This document shows, piece after piece, positions 1 to 6,051 of a DNA stretch of 7,096 nt; position 1 is the first letter of the stretch; each line of letters begins with the position of its first letter. The notes beneath the pieces were generated by a model. It made no database searches, had not been told where the DNA came from, and was given only the letters and a program-made list of their open reading frames with translations. This DNA comes from Bacteroidota bacterium. GTDB lineage: Bacteria > Bacteroidota > Bacteroidia > Chitinophagales > Chitinophagaceae. Position numbers and translations under genes: made by a program. Where the stretch lies: the NCBI GenBank assembly GCA_005883855.1, contig VBAU01000027.1, forward strand, positions 1 to 7,096, written 5' to 3'.

Positions 1-150
1 AATAACGCGTGGGTGAGTGATCTGTTTGAAGTAGCAACCAGCAAGGGCACGAGGTATTATGTTACGCTTGAAAATGCCGATTCAAAAATTATTTTGAAGT
101 CTGTTAATGGCCGTGATTGGTTCATTTATCAAAAGGACAAGAAAGAATGA
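1..150 (+). CDS. C-terminal fragment of a probable PepSY-like small secreted protein (5' end outside window)
   Basis: The plus-strand frame is open from the first base and ends at TGA 148-150, giving the last 49 residues of a protein. The fragment has a strand-like pattern (RYYVTLENADSKIILKSVNG) that lines up without gaps with the C-terminus of the complete gene at 444-884 (FYQMTVELPTKKLQVRATSG): Tyr, Thr, Glu, Lys and Gly fall at matching places and both proteins end in a Lys/Glu-rich tail. I infer a paralogue, a periplasmic or secreted protein with a PepSY-like (BLIP-type) fold whose function is unknown. It is followed by its own terminator, so it is probably not co-transcribed with the next gene. 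The coding end is well supported; the family call is an inference from a short fragment. Confidence 0.6.
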   Translation, partial: NNAWVSDLFEVATSKGTRYYVTLENADSKIILKSVNGRDWFIYQKDKKE

Positions 151-159
151 AGGTTGTTG

Positions 160-190
160 AGTGTACGATATTAATACACAAGTGTACGAT
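160..190. repeat. Pair of 10-bp direct repeats 21 bp apart with a nested TACAC/GTGTA inverted repeat
   Basis: AGTGTACGAT occurs at 160-169 and again at 181-190, a spacing of two helical turns. Between them TACAC (175-179) and GTGTA (182-186) form an inverted repeat around AA, and GTGTA (161-165) can also pair with TACAC (175-179). The element lies between the stop codon at 150 and the terminator at 199-239, so it would be in the 3' untranslated RNA of the upstream gene. It could be a protein-binding site or an RNA structure; no function is assigned. Confidence 0.45.
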
Positions 191-198
191 TATAGAAC

Positions 199-239
199 AA
201 AGCCTCGTTTTCTTCGATTGCGAGGTTTTTGTTTTTTTT
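199..239 (+). terminator. Rho-independent terminator after the partial upstream gene
   Basis: AAAGCCTCG (199-207) pairs with CGAGGTTTT (221-229) over nine pairs including one G-T wobble. The loop is 13 bases and a T-rich tract runs through 239. It lies about 50 bases after the stop codon at 150 and should end transcription of the partial gene before the next promoter. Confidence 0.8.
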
Positions 240-312
240 ACGCGCATGTCTCTATGCTCGCGAATTGTTAATTGAATCGAACACGCGGCTGGATGTTTCA
301 AGCTCAGTTTTT

Positions 313-354
313 TCCAGCAATCGTTAATTGCATTAACAATGTTATCCAGCAATC
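313..354. promoter_or_regulatory. Candidate regulator-binding element: direct repeats flanking two overlapping palindromes
   Basis: TCCAGCAATC is present at 313-322 and again at 345-354, 32 bases apart (about three helical turns). Between them GTTAAT (323-328) and ATTAAC (332-337) form a perfect 6-bp inverted repeat around TGC, and TAAC (334-337) with GTTA (341-344) forms a second one around AAT. The element ends nine bases before the -33 box of the promoter at 364-394, a typical place for an activator site. The repeats are seen directly; the regulatory role is inferred. Confidence 0.45.
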
Positions 355-363
355 CCAATTTAC

Positions 364-394
364 TTGTCAAACGTTGTAACCTCAAATAGATTTG
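364..394 (+). promoter_or_regulatory. Bacteroidota-type (sigma-ABfr-like) promoter of the PepSY-like gene
   Basis: TTG at 364-366 is followed after 20 bases by TAGATTTG at 387-394, an exact match to the TAnnTTTG -7 element with normal spacing to the -33 TTG. Transcription would start near 400, leaving a leader of about 40-45 bases before the ATG at 444. The leader is A/T-rich and has no clear Shine-Dalgarno sequence, as is common in this phylum. Confidence 0.7.
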
Positions 395-443
395 TGACGT
401 CAAACTTTTGAATCAAAATTTATTAATCATTAAACCTTAAATC

Positions 444-884
444 ATGAAAAAGTTAATCGTTGCATCAGTAGCAGTTCTGACATTAATTTCTTCAACTGCA
501 TTTGCGGGACACAAGGAGTTTAATCCTGCTGAAAACACTTTCCAGGAACAGTTTAAAGGAGCCACAGATGTGAAATGGCACGAGGGAAAAGATGCCATTA
601 AAGCATCCTTTGCGCTGAATGGCTTCCACGTCGAAGCGTACTTTAGCTATACTGGCGAGTTAATTGGTACAGCAAGAAATGTGCTGTTCAATCAGCTGCC
701 ATTAGCGGTAGTTAAGGAGATCAATACTCGCTTCGGATCAGCCGCTGTTTATAACATAATAGAGTACAACTCAGATTCAGAAACATTTTATCAAATGACA
801 GTAGAATTGCCGACAAAAAAATTACAGGTAAGAGCTACATCAGGAGGAGAAATTTCAGTAGAGCAAAGAATAAAAATGAAATAA
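444..884 (+). CDS. Small exported PepSY-like domain protein
   Basis: This is a complete 146-residue protein with a clear Sec signal peptide: MKK, a hydrophobic core, and a probable signal peptidase I site after Ala-Phe-Ala (residue 21). The mature part fits the PepSY-like/BLIP-fold family common in Bacteroidota: an N-terminal helix with FKGATDVKWHEG (about 37-48), a strand pair around AIKASFALNGFHVEAYFSYTGELIGTARN (51-79), then QLPLAVVKEINTRF (84-97) and C-terminal strands. In this family the pattern 'F..gA..v.W' followed by 'aeY...Gel' is typical. The protein would act in the periplasm or be secreted. No catalytic residues are evident and the biological role is unknown. It has its own promoter (364-394) and a terminator after the stop, so it is probably monocistronic. 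A probable paralogue ends at 150. The start is supported by the signal peptide beginning at this ATG. Confidence 0.8.
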   Translation: MKKLIVASVAVLTLISSTAFAGHKEFNPAENTFQEQFKGATDVKWHEGKDAIKASFALNGFHVEAYFSYTGELIGTARNVLFNQLPLAVVKEINTRFGSAAVYNIIEYNSDSETFYQMTVELPTKKLQVRATSGGEISVEQRIKMK

Positions 885-908
885 GTTTTTTGTCATAGCA
901 TACAGTAT

Positions 909-945
909 AAAAAGAGGCCGCTATATAAGCGGCCCTTTTTGTTTT
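909..945. terminator. Bidirectional rho-independent terminator between convergent genes
   Basis: GGCCGCT (916-922) pairs perfectly with AGCGGCC (928-934) around a five-base loop. After one A/C mismatch the stem continues through AAAAG/TTTTT-type pairing, with a T tract on the plus side (936-946) and an A tract on the other side (909-913) that acts as a T tract on the minus strand. It ends the plus-strand PepSY-like gene (stop at 884) and the minus-strand susD-like gene (stop at 970). Confidence 0.9.
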
Positions 946-969
946 TGAATACGATTTGATCAGCGGGAA

Positions 970-2712
970 TCAATTATCCCAAAATACTTTTGTCTGCATA
1001 TCTGCCGGCTTCTGACCTGGAAAATTTGTGTTTCTATCGACTTCGTTTTGTGGATAAAGTAAAGACCTGGGCACAGCTGTTACTTGTGGATTTTTATCTG
1101 CCGGAGGAGTAATTACAGGATATCCTGTCCGGCGATAATCGCTCCATGACTCCATTGAAACGCCAAATAAAGCCACATATTTTTCTTCAACTATTTGTTT
1201 CAATTTCTGAGCTGTGGTGCCAGAAAGGGTGCCATTGTATAAAAGATAGTCGGCAATTGCCACTGCATTCACTCCAACCTCCTGCATACTTGCGGTGATG
1301 CCAGCAGTGAAAAATGCTTGCGGGTCGCCGGGCGCGCCCATTAATGCCGCCTCCGCTCTTATGAAATTGTATTCCGCAAAGGAGAACATCCGCTGTGGCG
1401 CCGCTCCCGAGTATGTAAATGGAGGAGCACTTCCTGCAGTGATAGTACCGCGCAGAAAAGTATGAATACGGCTGTAATTACTGTTGGCGTTGACTCCATT
1501 TGGATTCGTATTCGGCACACCTTTAAACTTGGAAGGAGAAAAAACAATTGTTGCACCTGACGCAGCGCCAGTATTTAATAACGCGCTGCTAAGAGTAACC
1601 GTAGTTGCGGTAACCGTTGTTACCGTTGTTCCTGGAACTACATTCACACCTGTTACTCCTAAACCAACAACCACACTTGCACTCGATGTGGAAGTTGAAC
1701 CAAATGTCAACGTAGTGCCCGCACTTGCGGCCGAAGTAGACAATGCAAATGGCAACGAAACGTTCTGATAAGGAAATGAAGTAAAGTAGAATGCGCGGCG
1801 AGGATCATTTTTTGAATTCATTAGAGTTACCATGAAAGAATCTGCGTAGAGGTAATTAGCCCTGCTCACCTCAAACTGCGCAATTGGATTTCGCTGATTT
1901 GCTGCGTCATTGAAAGTCATCTGCAAATTATCAGCGTTCGAAGCGAAGAAACTTGCGCTGCTGTTTATTAAGGCGGTTATTTGGCTCACTGTAGATGCTG
2001 GATCTTTTTTGCTGTAATGCAAGAGCAATCGGAATTTCAGCGTGTTCGCCAATTTGATCCATTGCGTCTTTGCCGTTGCAAAGTTTGCGTTCGTGTAGAA
2101 CATCGAGTTGGTGCCAGGTGTAAGCAGGCTGGATGGTTGGTTTAAATCGGCAACACCGTCTGTAAGAAGTGTAATCAGCTTAGGATAAATTGTACTTGCA
2201 TCATCATAATGTGGACTCGTGTTTGCATCGAGCTGCTCTGCTTCCGAAAAGGGGATGTTGCCCCATGCATCCACGGCCAGCGAGTATTCATAGGCCTTCA
2301 AAATTTTACATATGCCCGAATAATAAGGACTGCCATTTTCGACGGCGGTCTTGATAATAATTTCAAGGTCTTTCAGTGTTCCTGCAGTACCATTAGCAGC
2401 TGCGAAAGCAGCGCCCCATGCATTGTTAACATCGGTTCCACTAATGATATACCGATAGTAGGCCCATGTCTGATTTGGATTAGAAGCTTCGCCACTTATC
2501 TGCTGCATGATTAATGCGGCATAGCGAAAGAGATCACTTCCTCCTTCGAAGGCGAGATTAACTTGCGCCGCCGTCAGCTCCTGGGCGATAGGCGCATTAC
2601 CGGTGGGTATGTTATTTGGATCCCGGTTTATGTCAAGAAACTTCTTGCATGATCCCAGGAAAAAAATTGCTGTAAGCGCAATTACGATACTTCCAAAATA
2701 TTTAAATTTCAT
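970..2712 (-). CDS. SusD/RagB-family outer-membrane nutrient-binding lipoprotein (SusD-like_2 type) with an inserted Thr/Val-rich module
   Basis: This 580-residue protein has a lipoprotein signal peptide with lipobox Leu19-Gly-Ser-Cys22, so it should be lipid-anchored in the outer membrane and surface-exposed. Family marks follow in order: KKFLDINRDPNN after the Cys; helical TPR-like segments through about 240 (KAYEYSLAVDAWGNIPFSEA, 139-158); NDPRRAFYF (302-310); KFKGVPN (395-401); FAEYNFIRAEAAL (445-457); and IVEEKYVALFGVSMESWSDYRRTGYP (507-532) with LLYPQNE near the end. These match SusD-like_2 proteins, which cap a SusC channel and capture an oligomeric nutrient. It lies 19 bases after the susC-like gene on the same strand, so the two are almost certainly co-transcribed. 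Odd point: residues about 319-393 are a low-complexity Thr/Val/Ser/Gly-rich stretch that interrupts the usual DPR-to-KGVPN junction and makes the protein longer than its usual relatives (about 480-530). The ligand cannot be inferred. Confidence 0.93.
   Translation of the reverse strand: MKFKYFGSIVIALTAIFFLGSCKKFLDINRDPNNIPTGNAPIAQELTAAQVNLAFEGGSDLFRYAALIMQQISGEASNPNQTWAYYRYIISGTDVNNAWGAAFAAANGTAGTLKDLEIIIKTAVENGSPYYSGICKILKAYEYSLAVDAWGNIPFSEAEQLDANTSPHYDDASTIYPKLITLLTDGVADLNQPSSLLTPGTNSMFYTNANFATAKTQWIKLANTLKFRLLLHYSKKDPASTVSQITALINSSASFFASNADNLQMTFNDAANQRNPIAQFEVSRANYLYADSFMVTLMNSKNDPRRAFYFTSFPYQNVSLPFALSTSAASAGTTLTFGSTSTSSASVVVGLGVTGVNVVPGTTVTTVTATTVTLSSALLNTGAASGATIVFSPSKFKGVPNTNPNGVNANSNYSRIHTFLRGTITAGSAPPFTYSGAAPQRMFSFAEYNFIRAEAALMGAPGDPQAFFTAGITASMQEVGVNAVAIADYLLYNGTLSGTTAQKLKQIVEEKYVALFGVSMESWSDYRRTGYPVITPPADKNPQVTAVPRSLLYPQNEVDRNTNFPGQKPADMQTKVFWDN
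1534..1758 (-). other. Insert of about 75 residues in the SusD-like protein, resembling a beta-rich 'PGTTVT..TVTLS' repeat module
   Basis: This segment encodes about residues 319-393 of the SusD-like protein. The order is ASAGTTLTFGS, then VVVGLGVTGVNVVPGTTVT, then ATTVTLSSALLNTGAASGA and TIVFS. The pattern 'vG..VtG..v.pGTTVt.v...tVtLS.......ga.i.F' recalls, from general knowledge, a beta-strand repeat found in various secreted, surface and phage-associated proteins. Flanking sequence on both sides is ordinary SusD-like_2 and the reading frame is intact, so this looks like an in-frame domain insertion and not a frameshift. Its role (extra ligand contact, surface loop, or neutral insertion) is unknown. 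Confidence 0.6.
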
Positions 2713-2731
2713 AATGTGCTGTTTTAGGTTT

Positions 2732-5700
2732 TTATAATGAGAATCGAAGTGCTACGCCCATGGTACGGGTGTCGGGCAAAGCATTAAACTCAAGACCCTG
2801 GGCATTTGAGACACCCAACACATTCTGTTCAGGATCTAAATGTGGATAATGTGGAGCATGCAAGAAAACATTGTGACCAAATATGCTAAGGTCCATACTG
2901 CTGAAAGGAGTCTTGCCCGTTATCCTCGAAGGCAAGTGATAACTTAAAGACATCTCTCGTATGCGAAACCACGTAGCATCAAATATGAATCCTTCCGACG
3001 CCACAAATTTCCCGCTATTGCCATAGTATTGTTCAGCGCTTACGTATGTGGTGTTTGTGCCCCCACCTGCGTACACGGCATCAAAAATATACGGCTTAGT
3101 TGGATTACCGTTTGCGTCAAATCTCGGGAACTCTGCTGTTTCCTTAGCAGCGCCGTTTCTTTGAAGGTCAGCAACGTTGCGGCTGTAAACATCACCACCT
3201 TTCTTGTAGTCAATTACAATCGACAGTGAGAATTCTTTGAATGTAAAAGTATTCGTTGCTCCAATTAAGTACTTAGGATTAGGGTTGCCAATAACCGTAT
3301 CCGTTGTTGTGACTTGCGGCAAGCCATTGGCATTGACAACTATCTTTCCGGTCTTGGCATCCCGCACATAAGCGCTTCCATATATTTGTCCATACTCCTT
3401 GTGCGGTAACAATCTTATGTTTGGAGTGGTAAACCCCCCAAGAGCGATTGTATTAACCCCGGGCGCCAGTTCGTCAACCATACTCTTGAAATGCGTATAG
3501 TTGAAATTGATAGTCCAAGAGAAGGATTTTACCTGGACAGGAGTGACAATCACGCCCAGTTCAATTCCATTGGTATGCATGCTTCCTGCATTCTTAACTA
3601 TGGAAGTGATTCCAGCTGTCGGAGCAATGGGCACATTAAATATAAGGTCCTTTGACTTTTGCTTGTAAATTGTCAAGTCAATATTCAAACGATTTTTCCA
3701 TGCTGAGAGGTCTAATCCAATTTCGTTGTTTGTCGTGAACTCTGGTCCCAACTCCGGGTTTCCAGCCGCAGTGCTTAGTGTAAAGGCCTGCAAGTTGTTA
3801 AACGGATATCTGATGATAGGACCAAATCCATCGGCAGAAGTGGCTGCCGCAAAATAGGAATCAGTGGAATAAGCAAATTCAGAGGTTGCTTTTCCCACCT
3901 TGGCGATGCTACCCCTGATTTTCAAATTCTGTATGAAATTGCTTTTAATTGACGGTATGGCGTCCAGAATGCTAACTGAGCCGGTTATTGATGGGAAGAT
4001 GTACTGCTGGTTTCCAGGCTTAAGAATGGATGACCAGTCGCTGCGAATTGTTCCTTCAAGGGAAGCAAGTGTTTTGTACAAAAGCGTAACGTCGCCATAC
4101 AGTCCGACAAGCCTGTACAGAGTTGAGGCTACTGCCGGAGTTTGGATGTTGGTAGAATTTTTTATGTTTTCAAAATCGCGAACAATAAGGGTCTGGCCGG
4201 TTGTAGTCAGGGTTTTGTTGTATTCCTGGAAAATTTCATTTCCTGCAATCGCTGTGATGTCAAAAACGCCGTATCTCTTATGTGCCGTTAGGTAAAAATT
4301 TGAGGTCAAGGTTCGATATTGATTTCTTGTTTCGGTCACAGCGCCAGCACCGCCGGCATTGGTGTTCGCCTGTCCCCTGGCCCCGATCTGATCATACCCA
4401 TGACGAAAAGTAGAGAATACGTCTGTGCCTATCTTGTAATCTGCCTGTAACCAGCTAAGCAATCGAAGGTTGAAATTGATATTTCCGAAGAGCCGGTTGA
4501 TCTCATCATTGAACCGGTTATTAATAATTGTCCAGTAAGGATTATCTTCTCCCATGGGATACCGCTGGTTGCCGACTGCATCCTGAAAGGCAAGACCAGT
4601 CAGATCATAACTTCTCGGCTCAAACCAGCCACGGAAGAGCGGATTACTTAATTGGTTGCCCTGTTGTGTTCTTTTGGAAGCATTGTATGTATAGGTAGCG
4701 GAAGCACCAACTGTCAATTTGCTGTTTACCTTCGAACTTGCATTGACTGAAAAATTGTGTTTAGTCAAGCTATTATTATCGAGAACGCCCTGCGCTTTCA
4801 AATACCCATATGAAAAACGAAATGCAGTCTTCTCGTTGCCTCCACTAAAGCCGACCGTGCTTTGCCAGTCATAACCATTCCTAAAGATATCCTTTACGTT
4901 ATCGGGATATGCCATCAAAGGAGCGGCCCTGTCCATCTTATCTGTGGCTGGATTGTATTGATTTACCGTCTGACCGTTTATTTCAGGTCCCCAGGATGCA
5001 TTTGTCTGACCCGAAGCGGTCGTCGGAAAGACTCCACCAGTACCCTGGGCATATTGGTTTTGATAATCCGGATATCTATCTACTTGCTCAATTTGGTAGC
5101 TAGTGGAAAATTGAATTGAATTTTTTTCTCCTTGCTTTCCTTTTTTTGTCGTGATGAGGATTACTCCATTCGTTGCCCTTGCACCGTATAACGCCGAAGC
5201 TGAAGGCCCCTTTAGCACACTCATGCTTTCAATATCATCTGGATTGATGTCAATTCCGCGATTTGAGTTGGTTACGCCAGTTTGCAAAGCGTTCCCACCT
5301 CCGCCATTATTAAGCGCAATTCCATCAACGACAATCAATGGTTGGTTGGATCCGGTGAAAGTATTGTACCCACGAATGATAATGCTAGATCCAGCAAATG
5401 ATCCACCGCCACCGTTTACCCTGATGCCGGGAACTTTCCCGGTCAGCGCATTCGTGATATTGATGTTGTGACCCATGTTGACTTGCTCATTGGTAAGTTG
5501 CGTAGTCGAGTACTCAATCGATTTTTTGTCTTTTTTGATTCCGAAGGCAGTAACCACGACCTCAGACATGGCTTTCTCCTGCGGTTTCATGGTGATATTA
5601 ATTGTAGATTGTTCGCCAATGTTGACCTCCTGGCTTCCTCCTTCTACAGAGGAAAATACAAGGGTTTTGCCTGAGGCTGGAACGGAGAGCGAGTACGTAC

Positions 5701-5872
5701 CGTCGACCTTACTGACAGTACCTGATTTAGTTCCTTTGATGAGAACTGAGACATTGGCCATGGGACTTCCCTTGTCATCAGTTACCAATCCAGTGATCGT
5801 GCGTTGCGCCCATAATTGACAGACGGACAACACACCAGCTGCAAAAAGCAGTAGCAGTTTTCTCATATGCAT
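2732..5872 (-). CDS. SusC/RagA-family TonB-linked outer-membrane protein
   Basis: This 1046-residue protein has a Sec signal peptide (cleavage probably after Ala22, LWA|Q), then a carboxypeptidase-D regulatory-like domain (about 25-97, ITGLVTDDKGSPMANVSVLI with DGTYSL). A TonB-box-like segment SEVVVTAFG (103-111) follows, then the plug (about 118-245) with the SusC signature PDDIESMSVLKGPSASALYG (211-230) and ARATNGVILITTKKG. The rest is a 22-strand-type beta barrel ending in Phe-Ser-Leu, a usual barrel-assembly end. Length and order are normal for the family. There is no STN (FecR-interacting) extension, so no sigma/anti-sigma control is indicated. It forms the channel under the SusD-like lid encoded 19 bases downstream and imports an unidentified oligomer with TonB energy. 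The start may be either the ATG at 5872 or the one two codons on (5866, MRKLLLLF); the second gives a more usual signal peptide N-terminus, and neither has a clear ribosome site. Confidence 0.95.
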   Translation of the reverse strand: MHMRKLLLLFAAGVLSVCQLWAQRTITGLVTDDKGSPMANVSVLIKGTKSGTVSKVDGTYSLSVPASGKTLVFSSVEGGSQEVNIGEQSTINITMKPQEKAMSEVVVTAFGIKKDKKSIEYSTTQLTNEQVNMGHNINITNALTGKVPGIRVNGGGGSFAGSSIIIRGYNTFTGSNQPLIVVDGIALNNGGGGNALQTGVTNSNRGIDINPDDIESMSVLKGPSASALYGARATNGVILITTKKGKQGEKNSIQFSTSYQIEQVDRYPDYQNQYAQGTGGVFPTTASGQTNASWGPEINGQTVNQYNPATDKMDRAAPLMAYPDNVKDIFRNGYDWQSTVGFSGGNEKTAFRFSYGYLKAQGVLDNNSLTKHNFSVNASSKVNSKLTVGASATYTYNASKRTQQGNQLSNPLFRGWFEPRSYDLTGLAFQDAVGNQRYPMGEDNPYWTIINNRFNDEINRLFGNINFNLRLLSWLQADYKIGTDVFSTFRHGYDQIGARGQANTNAGGAGAVTETRNQYRTLTSNFYLTAHKRYGVFDITAIAGNEIFQEYNKTLTTTGQTLIVRDFENIKNSTNIQTPAVASTLYRLVGLYGDVTLLYKTLASLEGTIRSDWSSILKPGNQQYIFPSITGSVSILDAIPSIKSNFIQNLKIRGSIAKVGKATSEFAYSTDSYFAAATSADGFGPIIRYPFNNLQAFTLSTAAGNPELGPEFTTNNEIGLDLSAWKNRLNIDLTIYKQKSKDLIFNVPIAPTAGITSIVKNAGSMHTNGIELGVIVTPVQVKSFSWTINFNYTHFKSMVDELAPGVNTIALGGFTTPNIRLLPHKEYGQIYGSAYVRDAKTGKIVVNANGLPQVTTTDTVIGNPNPKYLIGATNTFTFKEFSLSIVIDYKKGGDVYSRNVADLQRNGAAKETAEFPRFDANGNPTKPYIFDAVYAGGGTNTTYVSAEQYYGNSGKFVASEGFIFDATWFRIREMSLSYHLPSRITGKTPFSSMDLSIFGHNVFLHAPHYPHLDPEQNVLGVSNAQGLEFNALPDTRTMGVALRFSL

Positions 5873-6005
5873 TTGTGTTTAAGAATTAACTCTCGCAGTT
5901 TACCCTACGGCCAACAGCGAATCAATAAAAATCTCATTTTGAAAATGTTTCGGTTGCTTTCAGAGGTTAAAAAATTTGAGGACATCGGGCCTTGCTTATT
6001 TACTA

Positions 6006-6019
6006 TTGACAATTGTCAA
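6006..6019. promoter_or_regulatory. Perfect 14-bp palindrome upstream of the susC-like gene
   Basis: TTGACAATTGTCAA reads the same on both strands. It lies in the 179-base gap between the stop of the RND exporter gene (6052) and the susC-like start (5872), about 134 bases upstream of that start. It is not followed by a T tract in either direction, so it is not a terminator. A dimeric regulator binding site is the simplest reading. On the minus strand TATTCTTG (6024-6017) overlaps it and is one base off a TAnnTTTG -7 box, but no -33 TTG is found at the right spacing, so no promoter is called. Confidence 0.45.
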
Positions 6020-6051
6020 GAATATAAAGCTGCGCTAAAATAGGAGAAAAC

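Noticed and set aside
241..260. Short hairpin (GCAT/ATGC with outer CG pairs) just after the first terminator
   Set aside because: The stem is short with a mismatch, there is no T tract after it, and it is not clearly beyond chance.
122..403. Minus-strand open frame of 93 codons in the left intergenic region
   Set aside because: It runs through the terminator stem and T tract, the repeats and the promoter of the plus-strand gene, overlaps the coding end of the partial gene, and has no recognisable domain or signal peptide.
1484..1768. Plus-strand open frame opposite the SusD-like insert
   Set aside because: Its Val/Thr-rich translation is the antisense of the low-complexity insert; the SusD frame is continuous and matches family motifs on both sides.
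5475..5819. Plus-strand open frame of 114 codons opposite the N-terminal domain of the SusC-like gene
   Set aside because: It is antisense to a well-supported coding region and has no family resemblance or start signals.
5819..5872. Cys18 in the SusC-like signal peptide as a lipobox
   Set aside because: The preceding residues Leu-Ser-Val do not fit a lipobox (Val at -1), and a normal signal peptidase I site follows at residue 22; SusC proteins are not lipoproteins.
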